Source: CAVVYA01 sp964577835 (GTDB lineage: Bacteria; Pseudomonadota; Alphaproteobacteria; SMXQ01). Taken from it: a stretch of 64,000 nucleotides of DNA. Where the stretch lies: the NCBI GenBank assembly GCA_964577835.1, contig CAZOBN010000001.1, forward strand, positions 1-64,000, read 5' to 3'. The notes beneath the pieces are model-generated. The model was given only the letters and a program-made list of their open reading frames with translations, searched no databases and was not told the origin of the DNA. Every line of letters begins with the position of its first letter. Position 1 is the stretch's first letter. The translations under genes were made by a program, and so were the position numbers. Below, piece after piece: positions 7,063-15,550 of this stretch.

Positions 7063-8865
7063 ATGGCTCTGCGCAAACCCCCGATCAGTGGTTTGCCCTG
7101 GTTCTTCCTCATGCTCGGCCTGGCGATGGGCGCGATGGCGCGAAGCCATGTCATGGCGGAAGACCATCCGGCCCTTCTGATTGCCCAGGCGCCAGCCGGT
7201 GCCGACGAGGAAGTGGGCAATGCCACCGACGAGACGCGCCAGGCCGTGGTCGCCGAGCGCCAGATGGTCGCCGCCGCCAATCCGGTCGCCGCGGCGATCG
7301 GGCGCGACATCCTGCGGCGCGGCGGATCGGCGGTTGACGCGGTGATCGCCGTGCAGATCGCGCTGACCCTGGTCGAGCCGCAATCCTCGGGGATCGGCGG
7401 CGGCGCTTTCCTGCTGCACTACAATGCCGGTGACGACAAGGTCAAAAGCTACGACGGGCGCGAGACCGCGCCGGCCGCGGCGCGACCCGATTTGTTTCTC
7501 GCACGCGACGGCAAGCCGAAGCCGCGCGACCAGATGCGCTTCGGCGGGGTTGCCGTCGGCGTGCCGGGCGTGTTGAGCATGCTGGAGTTGGCGCACCGCG
7601 ACTATGGACAAATGGCCTGGGCCGACTTGTTTCAACCGACGATCACGCTCGCCGAACGCGGCTTCGAGATTTCCGATCGTTTGTACCGCTCCGTCGCCAA
7701 CGACCGCACGCTCAAGGATTTTCCCGAAGCGCGTGCCTATTTCTACGACGCTGCCGGCGATCCGCTTCCGGTCGGCACGCGGCTGCGCAATCCGGCCTTG
7801 GCGGAGACCCTGCGGCTGATCGCCGCGGAAGGCGCCGAAGCGTTCTACACCGGCGAGATCGCGCGCGACATCGCAGCCGCCGTGGGCGCCGCCGTCAATC
7901 CGGGCCGGCTCAACGAATCCGATCTTGCCGGCTACCAGGCCAAGGAGCGCGATCCGGTGTGCGGCCCCTATCGGCTTTACAGGCTGTGCGGCATGGGGCC
8001 GCCGTCCACCGGCGGCATCGCCGTGCTGCAGACTCTGAGCCTGATCCAGCGCTTCGACATGGCACTGCTCGAACCCCTGTCCGCCGAAGCCGTCCACCTG
8101 ATTACGGAAGCCGAGAAGCTCGCCTATGCCGATCGCGCTTACGGTGCAGACCCCGATTTCGTCCCGGTGCCGGTCGAAGGTCTGATCAACCGCAACTACC
8201 TGGCGCAACGCTCGGCGCTGATTTCGCGCCAGCGCGGCATGGGGCTCGCCAAGCCCGGCGAACCGCCGTCGCGCCGCACCTGGCTGCACGGGCTGTCGTT
8301 CGAAGCGGAAATTCCCTCCACCAGCCACATCAGCGTGGTCGACGACGAAGGCAACGGCGTGGCGATGACGACCTCGGTGGGCTACGCCTTCGGTTCGCGC
8401 ATCTTCGTGCGCGGCTTCTTCCTCAACAACGAGCTGACCGATTTCTCGGTCGTGCCGACGGCCGACGGACGGCCCGCACCCAACCGGGTCGAGGGCGGCA
8501 AACGGCCGCGCAGCTCCATGGCGCCGACATTGGCGTTCGACGCGGACGGCAAGCTGCAACTCGCCATCGGCTCGCCCGGCGGCGTCGATATCATCGGTTA
8601 TGTCGCCGAATCCCTGATCGGCGCGCTCGACTGGAAGCTCGACGTGCAGCAGGCGATCGGCCTGCCCCACTTCGTCAACCGCAACGGTTCGACCGAGCTC
8701 GAACGGGACACGCGAATCGCCACGCTCAAACGGGAGCTGGAAGCGCGCGGCCACGAGGTCAAGCTGGTGCGCATGATCAGCGGCCTGCATGGCATCCAGA
8801 TCAAGGACGGCAAGCTCTACGGCGGCGCCGATCCGCGGCGTGAAGGCGCCGCACTCGGCGATTAA
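7063..8865 (+). CDS. ggt: Gamma-glutamyltransferase / glutathione hydrolase
   Basis: Periplasmic N-terminal-nucleophile hydrolase that cleaves the gamma-glutamyl bond of glutathione and related peptides. It is made as a 600-residue precursor that self-cleaves into large and small subunits. A membrane-type signal (WFFLMLGLAMGAMA) is followed by the family start VVAERQMVAAANPVAA. The cleavage site is visible as STSHISVVD, with Thr420 as predicted nucleophile, followed by the typical LNNELTDFS and, further on, RPRSSMAPT and SPGG. The ATG at 7063 follows GGGGAGAC; six upstream in-frame codons are unlikely to be used. It is divergent from panB. Confidence 0.95.
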   Translation: MALRKPPISGLPWFFLMLGLAMGAMARSHVMAEDHPALLIAQAPAGADEEVGNATDETRQAVVAERQMVAAANPVAAAIGRDILRRGGSAVDAVIAVQIALTLVEPQSSGIGGGAFLLHYNAGDDKVKSYDGRETAPAAARPDLFLARDGKPKPRDQMRFGGVAVGVPGVLSMLELAHRDYGQMAWADLFQPTITLAERGFEISDRLYRSVANDRTLKDFPEARAYFYDAAGDPLPVGTRLRNPALAETLRLIAAEGAEAFYTGEIARDIAAAVGAAVNPGRLNESDLAGYQAKERDPVCGPYRLYRLCGMGPPSTGGIAVLQTLSLIQRFDMALLEPLSAEAVHLITEAEKLAYADRAYGADPDFVPVPVEGLINRNYLAQRSALISRQRGMGLAKPGEPPSRRTWLHGLSFEAEIPSTSHISVVDDEGNGVAMTTSVGYAFGSRIFVRGFFLNNELTDFSVVPTADGRPAPNRVEGGKRPRSSMAPTLAFDADGKLQLAIGSPGGVDIIGYVAESLIGALDWKLDVQQAIGLPHFVNRNGSTELERDTRIATLKRELEARGHEVKLVRMISGLHGIQIKDGKLYGGADPRREGAALGD

Positions 8866-8976
8866 GAGTTCCGCGACCTCCCGTCGGGCGTGCGGTGGGC
8901 ACAATTAGCGCACTTCGAGCTTCATGCGCAGAGGACAGTGCTCGCCGAGAGGGAAAACCGAATCAGGTCAAAGAGT

Positions 8977-8996
8977 TGTAAGCTGTTGATCTTACA
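8977..8996. promoter_or_regulatory. Inverted repeat upstream of three-Cys gene
   Basis: TGTAAG and CTTACA (8977-8982 and 8991-8996) form a six-base inverted repeat with an eight-base spacer, 23 bases before the start of the three-Cys-motif gene. It could be an operator or a small leader hairpin. No terminator-like T run follows. Confidence 0.35.
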
Positions 8997-9019
8997 CTGC
9001 GAAACTGCCACCATGAGCC

Positions 9020-9775
9020 ATGGCAGAATCATCCATCGAGTGGACCGATGCGACCTGGAATCCGGTGGCGGGCTGCACCGTCATTTCGCCGGGTTGCACA
9101 AATTGCTACGCCATGCGCATGGCGGCCCGCTTGGAGGCGATGGGGACGGAAAAATACACCGGGCTGACCCGCCGCTCCGGTGGGCGAGCGGTGTGGATCG
9201 GTCGCATCAAACTGGACCGCGAAGCTCTTGAGGCACCATTGCGCTGGAAGAAGCCGCGCATGGTGTTCGTCAACTCCATGTCCGACCTATTTCACGACAA
9301 GGTCCCTGCGTCCTTCGTCGAAAAGGTCTGGGCCGTTATGGGAACAGCACGCTGGCACACTTTCCAGATACTGACGAAGCGTCCAGAACGTATGGCGGAG
9401 ATCACGAAGGACCTGCCGCTGCTGCCTAACGTATGGCTCGGTACCAGCGTGGAGAGCCGCGATTACATCTGGCGGTTGAATCACCTTCGCAAGGTGAATG
9501 CGGCCGTGCGATTCGTCTCGTTCGAGCCTCTGTTGACCTCAGTGGCAGAAGCGGACCTGAGGGGAATCGGTTGGGCGATCGTCGGCGGCGAGTCCGGTCC
9601 GAAGGCGCGCCCCATGAATAGGGCCTGGGTGGAGGAAATCCGCCGCGCCTGCCGTGCCGCTGGAACTGCGTTCTTCTTCAAGCAGTGGGGCGGTAAAAAT
9701 AAGGCGTTGACCGGTCGCACTCTCGACGGCCGCACATGGGATGAGTTTCCTACAACCGCTTCAATATACGCATAG
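9020..9775 (+). CDS. Three-Cys-motif (phage Gp37/Gp68, DUF5131) protein
   Basis: 251-residue protein of the phage Gp37/Gp68 family. It begins with the diagnostic block IEWTDATWNPVAGC followed by Cys19, Cys26 and Cys29 (C-x6-C-x2-C in GCTVISPGCTNCYA), a spacing that suggests an iron-sulfur or radical-SAM-like centre. Other family blocks are FVNSMSDLFHD, FQILTKRPERM, WLGTSVES and IVGGESGPKARPM. Its biochemical function is not established to my knowledge. The family typically co-occurs with the TcmP partner protein, whose gene lies tail-to-tail here and overlaps the last 26 bases. Base composition is lower in GC than in flanking genes, suggesting acquisition. No phage structural genes are nearby. 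Confidence 0.88.
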   Translation: MAESSIEWTDATWNPVAGCTVISPGCTNCYAMRMAARLEAMGTEKYTGLTRRSGGRAVWIGRIKLDREALEAPLRWKKPRMVFVNSMSDLFHDKVPASFVEKVWAVMGTARWHTFQILTKRPERMAEITKDLPLLPNVWLGTSVESRDYIWRLNHLRKVNAAVRFVSFEPLLTSVAEADLRGIGWAIVGGESGPKARPMNRAWVEEIRRACRAAGTAFFFKQWGGKNKALTGRTLDGRTWDEFPTTASIYA

Positions 9776-10604
9776 CCAAGGCCTTTGCTTTAGGCGAGTC
9801 ATTCGAGAGTGCGAAAAAAAGGCTAAACAGCGGGGCCTTCCTCGGCCCGTACAACCGCTTCGGTCCAAGAACGAGCGGGAATACGGATTCCAGCCGCCGT
9901 TTTACGAAAGCTTCTATGCCGTCAACATTCAAGGTGCGCTGGAGTCTGCTGGTTCCTGGTAAGTCGAAGAGCGTGCCGGGTGCGGGCGGCGCGCGGTAAA
10001 ACGCCTCCTCCCATTTCGCCGTGCCCAGTATCTTCGTCGTAGTGGTGCGCTTATCAGGAGTCAGCTTATCCCTGTTAATGGGGGCATTTCGGTAAAGGCT
10101 GGAAAGCGGAAAAAGATACCAAACATCCAGCTTTGTCTTCGTCGCAATCTTCTCAAGTGTCGTCCATTCGACTTCATTCCCAAACGGGTCAAGGAAAAGA
10201 ACTCCGCGCGTTCTGCGCCAGTTTGTAGCATTGCAGATTTTAAGAACTTCGGTGTTCGCGTCACCATGGCTAACTACCGCGCGGTTCGCTTCGTCGGCGT
10301 CTGCAAGCTTCTGGAGAGCCTGCACGTTTCTGCGATCAGCATCGATGAAATATAGCTTTTCGAACGGCGGGCTAATGGCAAGGGCTCGCCGGGCAGATCC
10401 AGCGTAGACATCAAGTTGCCTCTTGCTCTCGAGTAGAGGTGCTTCAGCCACCTTCAGCGATAAATCCCCGCTCCCTGCAAACGCATCGATATAGATGCGC
10501 GTGAATCGAGAATTCTTTAGCGCCGTAGTGAAGGAGCGAAGGTAGTCTTCGATGACGTGAAGTTTCAGGATTGTCCATGGGCCACCGAAGGTTCGTACCA
10601 TCAT
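9750..10604 (-). CDS. tcmP: Three-Cys-motif partner protein TcmP
   Basis: 284-residue protein matching the TcmP family (three-Cys-motif partner), known mainly by genomic association with Gp37/Gp68-type proteins. It has a methyltransferase-like layout: IDAFAGSG (residues 39-46, motif I), YFIDADRRNVQAL (85-97, motif II) and VLFLDPFGNEVEW (135-147, in the place of a DPPY-type catalytic motif). A SAM-dependent activity is therefore plausible but unproven. Two adjacent ATGs (10604, 10601) follow GGAGCG; the second has the better spacing. It is convergent with and overlaps the three-Cys gene by 26 bases, a less usual arrangement than a same-strand pair. The middle of the gene is clearly lower in GC than its neighbours. 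Confidence 0.85.
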   Translation of the reverse strand: MMVRTFGGPWTILKLHVIEDYLRSFTTALKNSRFTRIYIDAFAGSGDLSLKVAEAPLLESKRQLDVYAGSARRALAISPPFEKLYFIDADRRNVQALQKLADADEANRAVVSHGDANTEVLKICNATNWRRTRGVLFLDPFGNEVEWTTLEKIATKTKLDVWYLFPLSSLYRNAPINRDKLTPDKRTTTTKILGTAKWEEAFYRAPPAPGTLFDLPGTSRLQRTLNVDGIEAFVKRRLESVFPLVLGPKRLYGPRKAPLFSLFFALSNDSPKAKALAMRILKRL

Positions 10605-10701
10605 CGCTCCATTTTAGGCTCAGCCCTTGCAACCCGGGACCGCTGGCGCCCGTCTTATATCCATACCAATTCCTTAATCCTATTTGCCGGATGCGGCACC
10701 C

Positions 10702-11481
10702 TCAGCGCTGCGCGACGATGAAGATTCGCGGGAACGGCAGCAGCGTCGTGCCGTCGGCCCGCTTCGGGTAGGCGGCGCGCATGCGGGCGGCATACTCGCC
10801 GTAGAATTCGCGGGCCTCGCGCTCGTCGAGCGCCGCGAGCAGCGGGCCGAGCGACGAGCCCCGCGTCCATTCCGCCACCGGATCGTCGCCCGCCAGCACG
10901 TGCAGATACTCGGTCTGCCAGATATCGAGTCCGCGCGCGTGCGGCGCCAGCAGGCCGTGATAGTCGGCCGAGGCGCCGACTCTCGGGAAGAGCAGCGGCA
11001 CCAGACGGTCGCGCCAGCGCGGCTGGCCGGCGAGCTCCGCCAGCACGGCGAGACGCGGCTGATCCTGGCCGGTCGGCATCTGGACCGCCAGCACGCCATG
11101 GGGCATGAGCGAGCGCATCAGCCGGGGAAACAGCACCTCGTGACCGCCGAGCCAATGCAACGCGGCATTGGAATAGAACACGTCCACCGGGTCGCCGGGC
11201 AGCCAGGTGGCGAGATCGCCCTGCATGTACTCGAGCGGATAGCGTGCCTTCGACTCGGCGCTCGCCGCGCGCGCCTCGGCGAGCATCTCGGGCGAACCGT
11301 CGATGCCGGTGATGCGCGCCCGCGGCCAGCGCTGCTGCAGCAGACGGGTGGTGTTGCCGCTCCCGCAGCCGAGATCATAGACGCGGCCCGGGTTGCCGAC
11401 AGGAACGCGCGCGAGCAGATCGAGCGCCGGCCTCTCGCGCGGCGCGGCAAACTTCAGATACTGGCCGGGGTCCCAGGGCAT
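10702..11481 (-). CDS. tam: Trans-aconitate 2-methyltransferase
   Basis: 259-residue class I SAM methyltransferase that methylates trans-aconitate, a spontaneous isomerisation product of cis-aconitate that inhibits the citric acid cycle. The N-terminus MPWDPGQYLKF is characteristic, followed by motif I VYDLGCGSGNTT (34-45), IDGSPEML, and the family block FYSNAALHWL. The C-terminus ends in PFPRIFIVAQR, usual for Tam. Length is normal. The histidine kinase gene lies 30 bases upstream on the same strand, so cotranscription is possible although unrelated in function. Confidence 0.93.
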   Translation of the reverse strand: MPWDPGQYLKFAAPRERPALDLLARVPVGNPGRVYDLGCGSGNTTRLLQQRWPRARITGIDGSPEMLAEARAASAESKARYPLEYMQGDLATWLPGDPVDVFYSNAALHWLGGHEVLFPRLMRSLMPHGVLAVQMPTGQDQPRLAVLAELAGQPRWRDRLVPLLFPRVGASADYHGLLAPHARGLDIWQTEYLHVLAGDDPVAEWTRGSSLGPLLAALDEREAREFYGEYAARMRAAYPKRADGTTLLPFPRIFIVAQR

Positions 11482-11511
11482 CGGCGACTCTTTCGACGAG
11501 GATGGAGCGGG

Positions 11512-12975
11512 TTATTCGGCGGCGCGCCACGCCTTGCGCGGTGCCGGGCGGCGGCGGCGCGGTCCGGTTTGGGCAGGCTGCGGCAGGCTCAGGCGAAAGG
11601 CCGTGCCGTCCGGTCCGGTGAACACCAGGGTGAGATCGCCGCCGTGGGCGAGCGCCAAATCGCGCGCGATCGCCAGGCCGAGGCCGCTGCCGCCGTTTCG
11701 GCTGCTGCCGGCGAACGGCTGAAACAGGCGCTGGCGCACCGGCTCCGGCAGGCCGGGGCCATTGTCGGCGATCTCGATGATGGCGCGGCGGCCGGTAGGG
11801 CTGTTTTCATGGCGGGCGCCGATGGCGATGCGGGTCGCGCCGGCCTCAGCCGCATTGCGCATCAGGTTGCTCAGCACACGGAACAGTTGGTCGCGATCGG
11901 CATAGAGATCGAAATCGGCCGGAATGCCGTTCGACACCTCGGCGCCAGCCGGCAACACCGGCGACAGCGCCGCGGCCACATCGGTCGCCAGTTCGCCAAG
12001 CGCGAAGGTTTCCGCCGCGATATCCTGCCGTGGCTTGGAGAAATCGAGAATGCGGCTGCACAAGGTGACGGCACGATCGATCGACTTCATCAGCACCGGG
12101 GTGGCGCGGCGCACCTCCGGATCGTTGCTGCTCGCCAAACGGTCGGAGACGAGCTGCGCGGTCGACAGGATGCCGCGCAGGTCGTGGTTGATCTTGGCCA
12201 CCGCCTCACCCAGCGTGGCGAGCCGCGCGCGATGACCGAGGGCGGCGCGCAACCGGCTTTGCAGCACGGCGAATTCGCGTTCCGCGAGGCCGATCTCGTC
12301 GCGGCGCCGGCTCGGCTCGGTCACGCGGGTCGGGTCTTCGGGATGTTCGCGAAACGCGATCATGCTTTCGGTCAGACGGCGCATCGGCCGCACCATCAGC
12401 CAATGCAGAGTGATGTAGACGAGCGCGCCAGCGATCAGCGAGATGACGATGGAGAGGCCGAGGATGCGGCCGGAGAATTGATACATTTCACGCCGCAGCG
12501 GCGTCTCGTCGAGGATGACTTCGACGATGATCTTGGGATCCTGCGGCGAGGGGCCGCGCACGCGAATGACGCGGTTCTCGCTCTGTAGCAGCGTGTCGAA
12601 CGCATCGATAATCTTGTCGACGAACGTGCCGCGCTGCAGATTGACCATGACGTCGACCGCGGGCGGCATATGGTCGCTCAGCATCAGCGCTTTCGACATG
12701 GCCCGCTGCAGCACCACGCCATGGGCGCCGACATGGCGCAGCAACTCGCGTTCGAGGTCCGGGCTGACGTTGTTGTCGGGGGTCGCCTCGAGCGCCAAGG
12801 CGGCGAGATGGCCGCTGGCGATATGGTCCTCGAAATAGGTCCAGCGGTAGCGGGCGATCGAGGGCGCATAGATCAGCACCTCGGCCAGCATGACGAAGAC
12901 GGCGGTGAAAACCAGCAACCGGGCGGACAGGCTTCCCACCAGCGGGAGCGACCGTTTTGGCTCGTTCATGGCCAT
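11512..12975 (-). CDS. Orphan membrane sensor histidine kinase
   Basis: 487-residue two-component sensor. Membrane helix 1 (about 17-38) and helix 2 (169-191) bracket a 130-residue periplasmic sensor region. A HAMP-like linker follows (RPMRRLTESMIAF), then the dimerisation helix with phospho-acceptor His264 in KINHDLRGIL. The ATPase domain shows the N box NLMRNAAEAG (Asn374), G1 DNGPGLP (404-410) and G2 GGSGLGLA (428-435). The C-terminus is a basic tail (RRRRPAPRKAWR). No response regulator lies next to it, so its partner is elsewhere. The signal is unknown. Two start ATGs (12975, 12969) are equally possible. Confidence 0.92.
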   Translation of the reverse strand: MAMNEPKRSLPLVGSLSARLLVFTAVFVMLAEVLIYAPSIARYRWTYFEDHIASGHLAALALEATPDNNVSPDLERELLRHVGAHGVVLQRAMSKALMLSDHMPPAVDVMVNLQRGTFVDKIIDAFDTLLQSENRVIRVRGPSPQDPKIIVEVILDETPLRREMYQFSGRILGLSIVISLIAGALVYITLHWLMVRPMRRLTESMIAFREHPEDPTRVTEPSRRRDEIGLAEREFAVLQSRLRAALGHRARLATLGEAVAKINHDLRGILSTAQLVSDRLASSNDPEVRRATPVLMKSIDRAVTLCSRILDFSKPRQDIAAETFALGELATDVAAALSPVLPAGAEVSNGIPADFDLYADRDQLFRVLSNLMRNAAEAGATRIAIGARHENSPTGRRAIIEIADNGPGLPEPVRQRLFQPFAGSSRNGGSGLGLAIARDLALAHGGDLTLVFTGPDGTAFRLSLPQPAQTGPRRRRPAPRKAWRAAE

Positions 12976-13049
12976 AGTCTAGCGCATCGCGACGATTGGG
13001 ACCATTTCGGGACGAAGCGTCTCGGCGGGGCCGCGCGCCGCCCGTACCC

Positions 13050-14471
13050 TTATCCGAACCAGGACAAGATGCGAACCAGGCGCCTGGTGCCCTTGCCGAA
13101 CAGCCGAGGCGCGTAAAAGCTGCCCGCGACCCGTTTTGACGCCTCGCTGAGCGTCGGATAGGGCGCGATCACGCCGGCCATATCGCCCAGGGACAGTTTC
13201 CCCTCCACGGCCAGGACCCAAGGCAGGATCAATTCCCCGGCGGATCGTCCGACGATGCCCGCGCCGAGCACCCGGCCACGGGCCGTCGCGACGACCTTGA
13301 TCATGCCGTCGATGTCGCCGTCGGTCTGGGCGCGATCGTTTTCGGCGAACGGCCAGCGCAGGATGCGGATCTTGCCAAGATGCTCCCGCGCATCGCTGGC
13401 GCTCATGCCGACGCTGGCCAGTTCCGGCGCGGTATAGGTCACCCGTGGCACCGCGCCGTGGCGTGCCTTGGCCGGCAGGCGGAACAGCGCGTTGCGCAAC
13501 ACGATCCCCGCGTGGTAGCTCGCCACATGGGTGAACTGGGGTCCGCCGGCCACGTCGCCGATGGCGAACACCCGCTTGTTGGCGGTGCGCAAGCGGGTAT
13601 CGACCACAATGCCGCGCGACGAGGCTTCGATGCCCGCGTCCTCGAGTCCGAGCCCGTCCACATTGGCGCGCCGCCCTGCGGCGACAAGCAGGTGGGAGCC
13701 GGCGATCTGATGCGTCAACCCGCCGATATCGGTGGCGAGCGCGATCTCGCCCTTGCCGGCCGCGATCTTGCGCACATGCACCTGCTCGTGGATCACGACG
13801 CCTTCGCCCAACAGCCGGCTGCGCACGACGTTCACCAGCTCGGCATCCTCGTCGCTTAGAATCGAGCGCAGTTCGAGCAGCGTCACGCGACAACCGAGGC
13901 GCGCGTGGGCTTGTGCCATTTCGAGTCCGATCGCGCCGCCGCCGAGGATGACGAGATGCTCCGGCCGGGTCGGATTCTCGAAGATCGTCTCGTTGGTCAG
14001 ATAGGGCACCCGCTCGATGCCCTCGATCGACGGGATGACCGGCTTGGAGCCCGTGGCGATGACGAAGCGCCGGGCGCGCACCTGCGTTTCGCCGGCAACG
14101 ACCGTGTCGGGCGATACGAAGCGCGCAGCGGCCTTCATGACACGCACACCCAGGCCCTCGAAACGCTCCGCCGAGTCGTTGGGCGCGATCGCGGCGATGA
14201 CGCCGTGAACATAGTCCTGCACGCCAGCCCAATCGACCGGCGCCTGGGTATCGACCCCGAAGGCGCGGCCGCGCCGGGCACCGTGGACCGCCTGCCCCGC
14301 GGCGAGCAATGCCTTCGAAGGCACGCAGCCGGTGTTCAGACACTCGCCACCCATCCTGTGCTGTTCGATCAGCACGGTGCGCGCCCCCATCTGCGATGCG
14401 CCGGCCGCGACCGTCAAGCCGGCGGCACCGGCGCCGATCACGCACAGATCGGCTTTGATGGCATCACTCAC
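13050..14471 (-). CDS. FAD-dependent pyridine nucleotide-disulfide oxidoreductase
   Basis: 473-residue member of the dihydrolipoamide dehydrogenase / mercuric reductase group. The FAD motif VIGAGAAGL (11-19), the redox-active pair Cys44/Cys49 in GECLNTGCVPSK, the NAD(P) motif VILGGGAIGLEMA and the second FAD motif RVFAIGDVAGGPQFTH are all present. In the C-terminal dimer domain the segment that normally carries the catalytic His (HPTLSE) reads YPTLSE, so the His-Glu dyad of lipoamide dehydrogenases is altered and the true substrate is probably not lipoamide. The GTG at 14471 follows AAGGA and overlaps the end of the upstream TVP38 gene by eight bases, indicating translational coupling. TVP38 and this enzyme type also occur as fusions. 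Confidence 0.9.
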   Translation of the reverse strand: MSDAIKADLCVIGAGAAGLTVAAGASQMGARTVLIEQHRMGGECLNTGCVPSKALLAAGQAVHGARRGRAFGVDTQAPVDWAGVQDYVHGVIAAIAPNDSAERFEGLGVRVMKAAARFVSPDTVVAGETQVRARRFVIATGSKPVIPSIEGIERVPYLTNETIFENPTRPEHLVILGGGAIGLEMAQAHARLGCRVTLLELRSILSDEDAELVNVVRSRLLGEGVVIHEQVHVRKIAAGKGEIALATDIGGLTHQIAGSHLLVAAGRRANVDGLGLEDAGIEASSRGIVVDTRLRTANKRVFAIGDVAGGPQFTHVASYHAGIVLRNALFRLPAKARHGAVPRVTYTAPELASVGMSASDAREHLGKIRILRWPFAENDRAQTDGDIDGMIKVVATARGRVLGAGIVGRSAGELILPWVLAVEGKLSLGDMAGVIAPYPTLSEASKRVAGSFYAPRLFGKGTRRLVRILSWFG

Positions 14472-15216
14472 GCGCTTTGTCCTTCTCCGGCGGATTGCCG
14501 CGCAGCTTTTTGTAGAAGACGGGCACCAATGCCAGGGCGGCAAGGCCGACCAATGGCAGCACGACCTTGGCGCTCATCAGAACGCGCGGGTCGCATGACT
14601 GTCCGGCCTCGAACAATGCGCCGAGACCATTTCCGATACTGGCATAGACCAAGCTCGCAGGGATGATGCCGATGAAGGTCGCGAGCACGAAGGTGCGTAA
14701 GGGGATGCCGACGACGGCCGGCACCAGGTTCACCAGCCAGAACGGAAACACCGGCGTCAGCCTGAGGAACAGCAGATAGCTCATCGCGTTGTCGCGAAAA
14801 CCCTGTTCCATGCGAGCCACTGCCGGTCCGGCCCGGCCGCGCAGTCCGTGCCCCATGGCGCTGCGCGCGGCGAGGAACAGCACCGTCGCCCCGATCGTCG
14901 CGGCGATCACCACATAGACGGTGCCGCTCCACAGTCCGAACAGAAATCCGCCGGCCAGGGTGAGAATCACACCGATCGGCAGCGAGAAGGCGACGGCAAG
15001 GGCGTAGCCCGCCATGTATACAACCACGGCCGTGGTTTCATGGGCGGCGATAAACCCGGTCAGCCCTTCCCGGTGGTCGCCCAACCACGCGCAGGAAATC
15101 CGGTCCTGCAGCCCGAGAGCGAAAAAGGCGCCGGTGCCGAGCAGCAGGACGGCGAGGGGCAGGAATCGGCGCCATGGGCTGCCGATAGCCCTCGGATCGT
15201 CGGGGTTCTGGGTCAT
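14464..15216 (-). CDS. TVP38/TMEM64 (SNARE-associated) family membrane protein
   Basis: 250-residue integral membrane protein of the DedA-related VTT superfamily. Visible features are the first membrane helix (FLPLAVLLLGTGAFFALG), the re-entrant-like block SLPIGVILTLAGGFLFG, ATIGATVLFLAARSAMG, and the conserved YLLFLRLTPVFPFWLVN with GIPLRTFVLATFIG. Relatives are implicated in lipid scrambling or undecaprenyl phosphate handling, which is not proven for this branch. The ATG at 15216 has GGAGGGCGAGCAAGGA upstream; the 39 extra upstream codons look like non-coding sequence. It is coupled to the downstream disulfide oxidoreductase, whose start lies inside it. Confidence 0.9.
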   Translation of the reverse strand: MTQNPDDPRAIGSPWRRFLPLAVLLLGTGAFFALGLQDRISCAWLGDHREGLTGFIAAHETTAVVVYMAGYALAVAFSLPIGVILTLAGGFLFGLWSGTVYVVIAATIGATVLFLAARSAMGHGLRGRAGPAVARMEQGFRDNAMSYLLFLRLTPVFPFWLVNLVPAVVGIPLRTFVLATFIGIIPASLVYASIGNGLGALFEAGQSCDPRVLMSAKVVLPLVGLAALALVPVFYKKLRGNPPEKDKARE

Positions 15217-15344
15217 TCCTTGCTCGCCCTCCGACCAGGCCGGGCGGCCGAAATGCCGCCGCGCGCCCGCAGGCCCCGGTCGAAGCCCCGCGATGGCCGG
15301 AAAAACCGCGGGAAGCCGCCATTTTCGGGCCATTCGGATGCGCG

Positions 15345-15373
15345 TTGACTTCGCCCCTGGGAGCCCTTATACA
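15345..15373 (+). promoter_or_regulatory. Promoter of the rpmH operon
   Basis: TTGACT (15345-15350) and TATACA (15368-15373) are separated by 17 bases, close to sigma-70 consensus, and lie 41 bases before the rpmH start. This promoter probably drives rpmH-rnpA-yidD-yidC and perhaps the genes beyond. Confidence 0.75.
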
Positions 15374-15413
15374 CCGGACCCTGCTTTTCCCTAAGCCGTT
15401 GACGGAGTTACCC

Positions 15414-15548
15414 GTGAAACGCACGTATCAACCAAGCCGCCTGGTCCGTAAGCGCCGGCACGGGTTCCGCTCTCGCATGGCGACTGTCGGCGGCCGTAGC
15501 GTATTGTCCAGCCGCCGCAAGAAGGGCCGCAAGCGGCTCACTGCCTAG
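15414..15548 (+). CDS. rpmH: Large ribosomal subunit protein bL34
   Basis: 44-residue, highly basic ribosomal protein of the 50S subunit. The sequence from KRTYQPSRLVRKRRHGF onward is the unmistakable bL34 signature and the C-terminus GRKRLTA is normal. The start codon is GTG with GGAG eight to ten bases upstream. rnpA begins two bases after its stop, the classic bacterial arrangement. Confidence 0.98.
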   Translation: MKRTYQPSRLVRKRRHGFRSRMATVGGRSVLSSRRKKGRKRLTA

Positions 15549-15550
15549 CC

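Noticed and set aside
6991..8904. 637-codon open frame antisense to ggt
   Set aside because: An antisense shadow produced by high-GC codon use in ggt; no motifs and no ribosome binding site.
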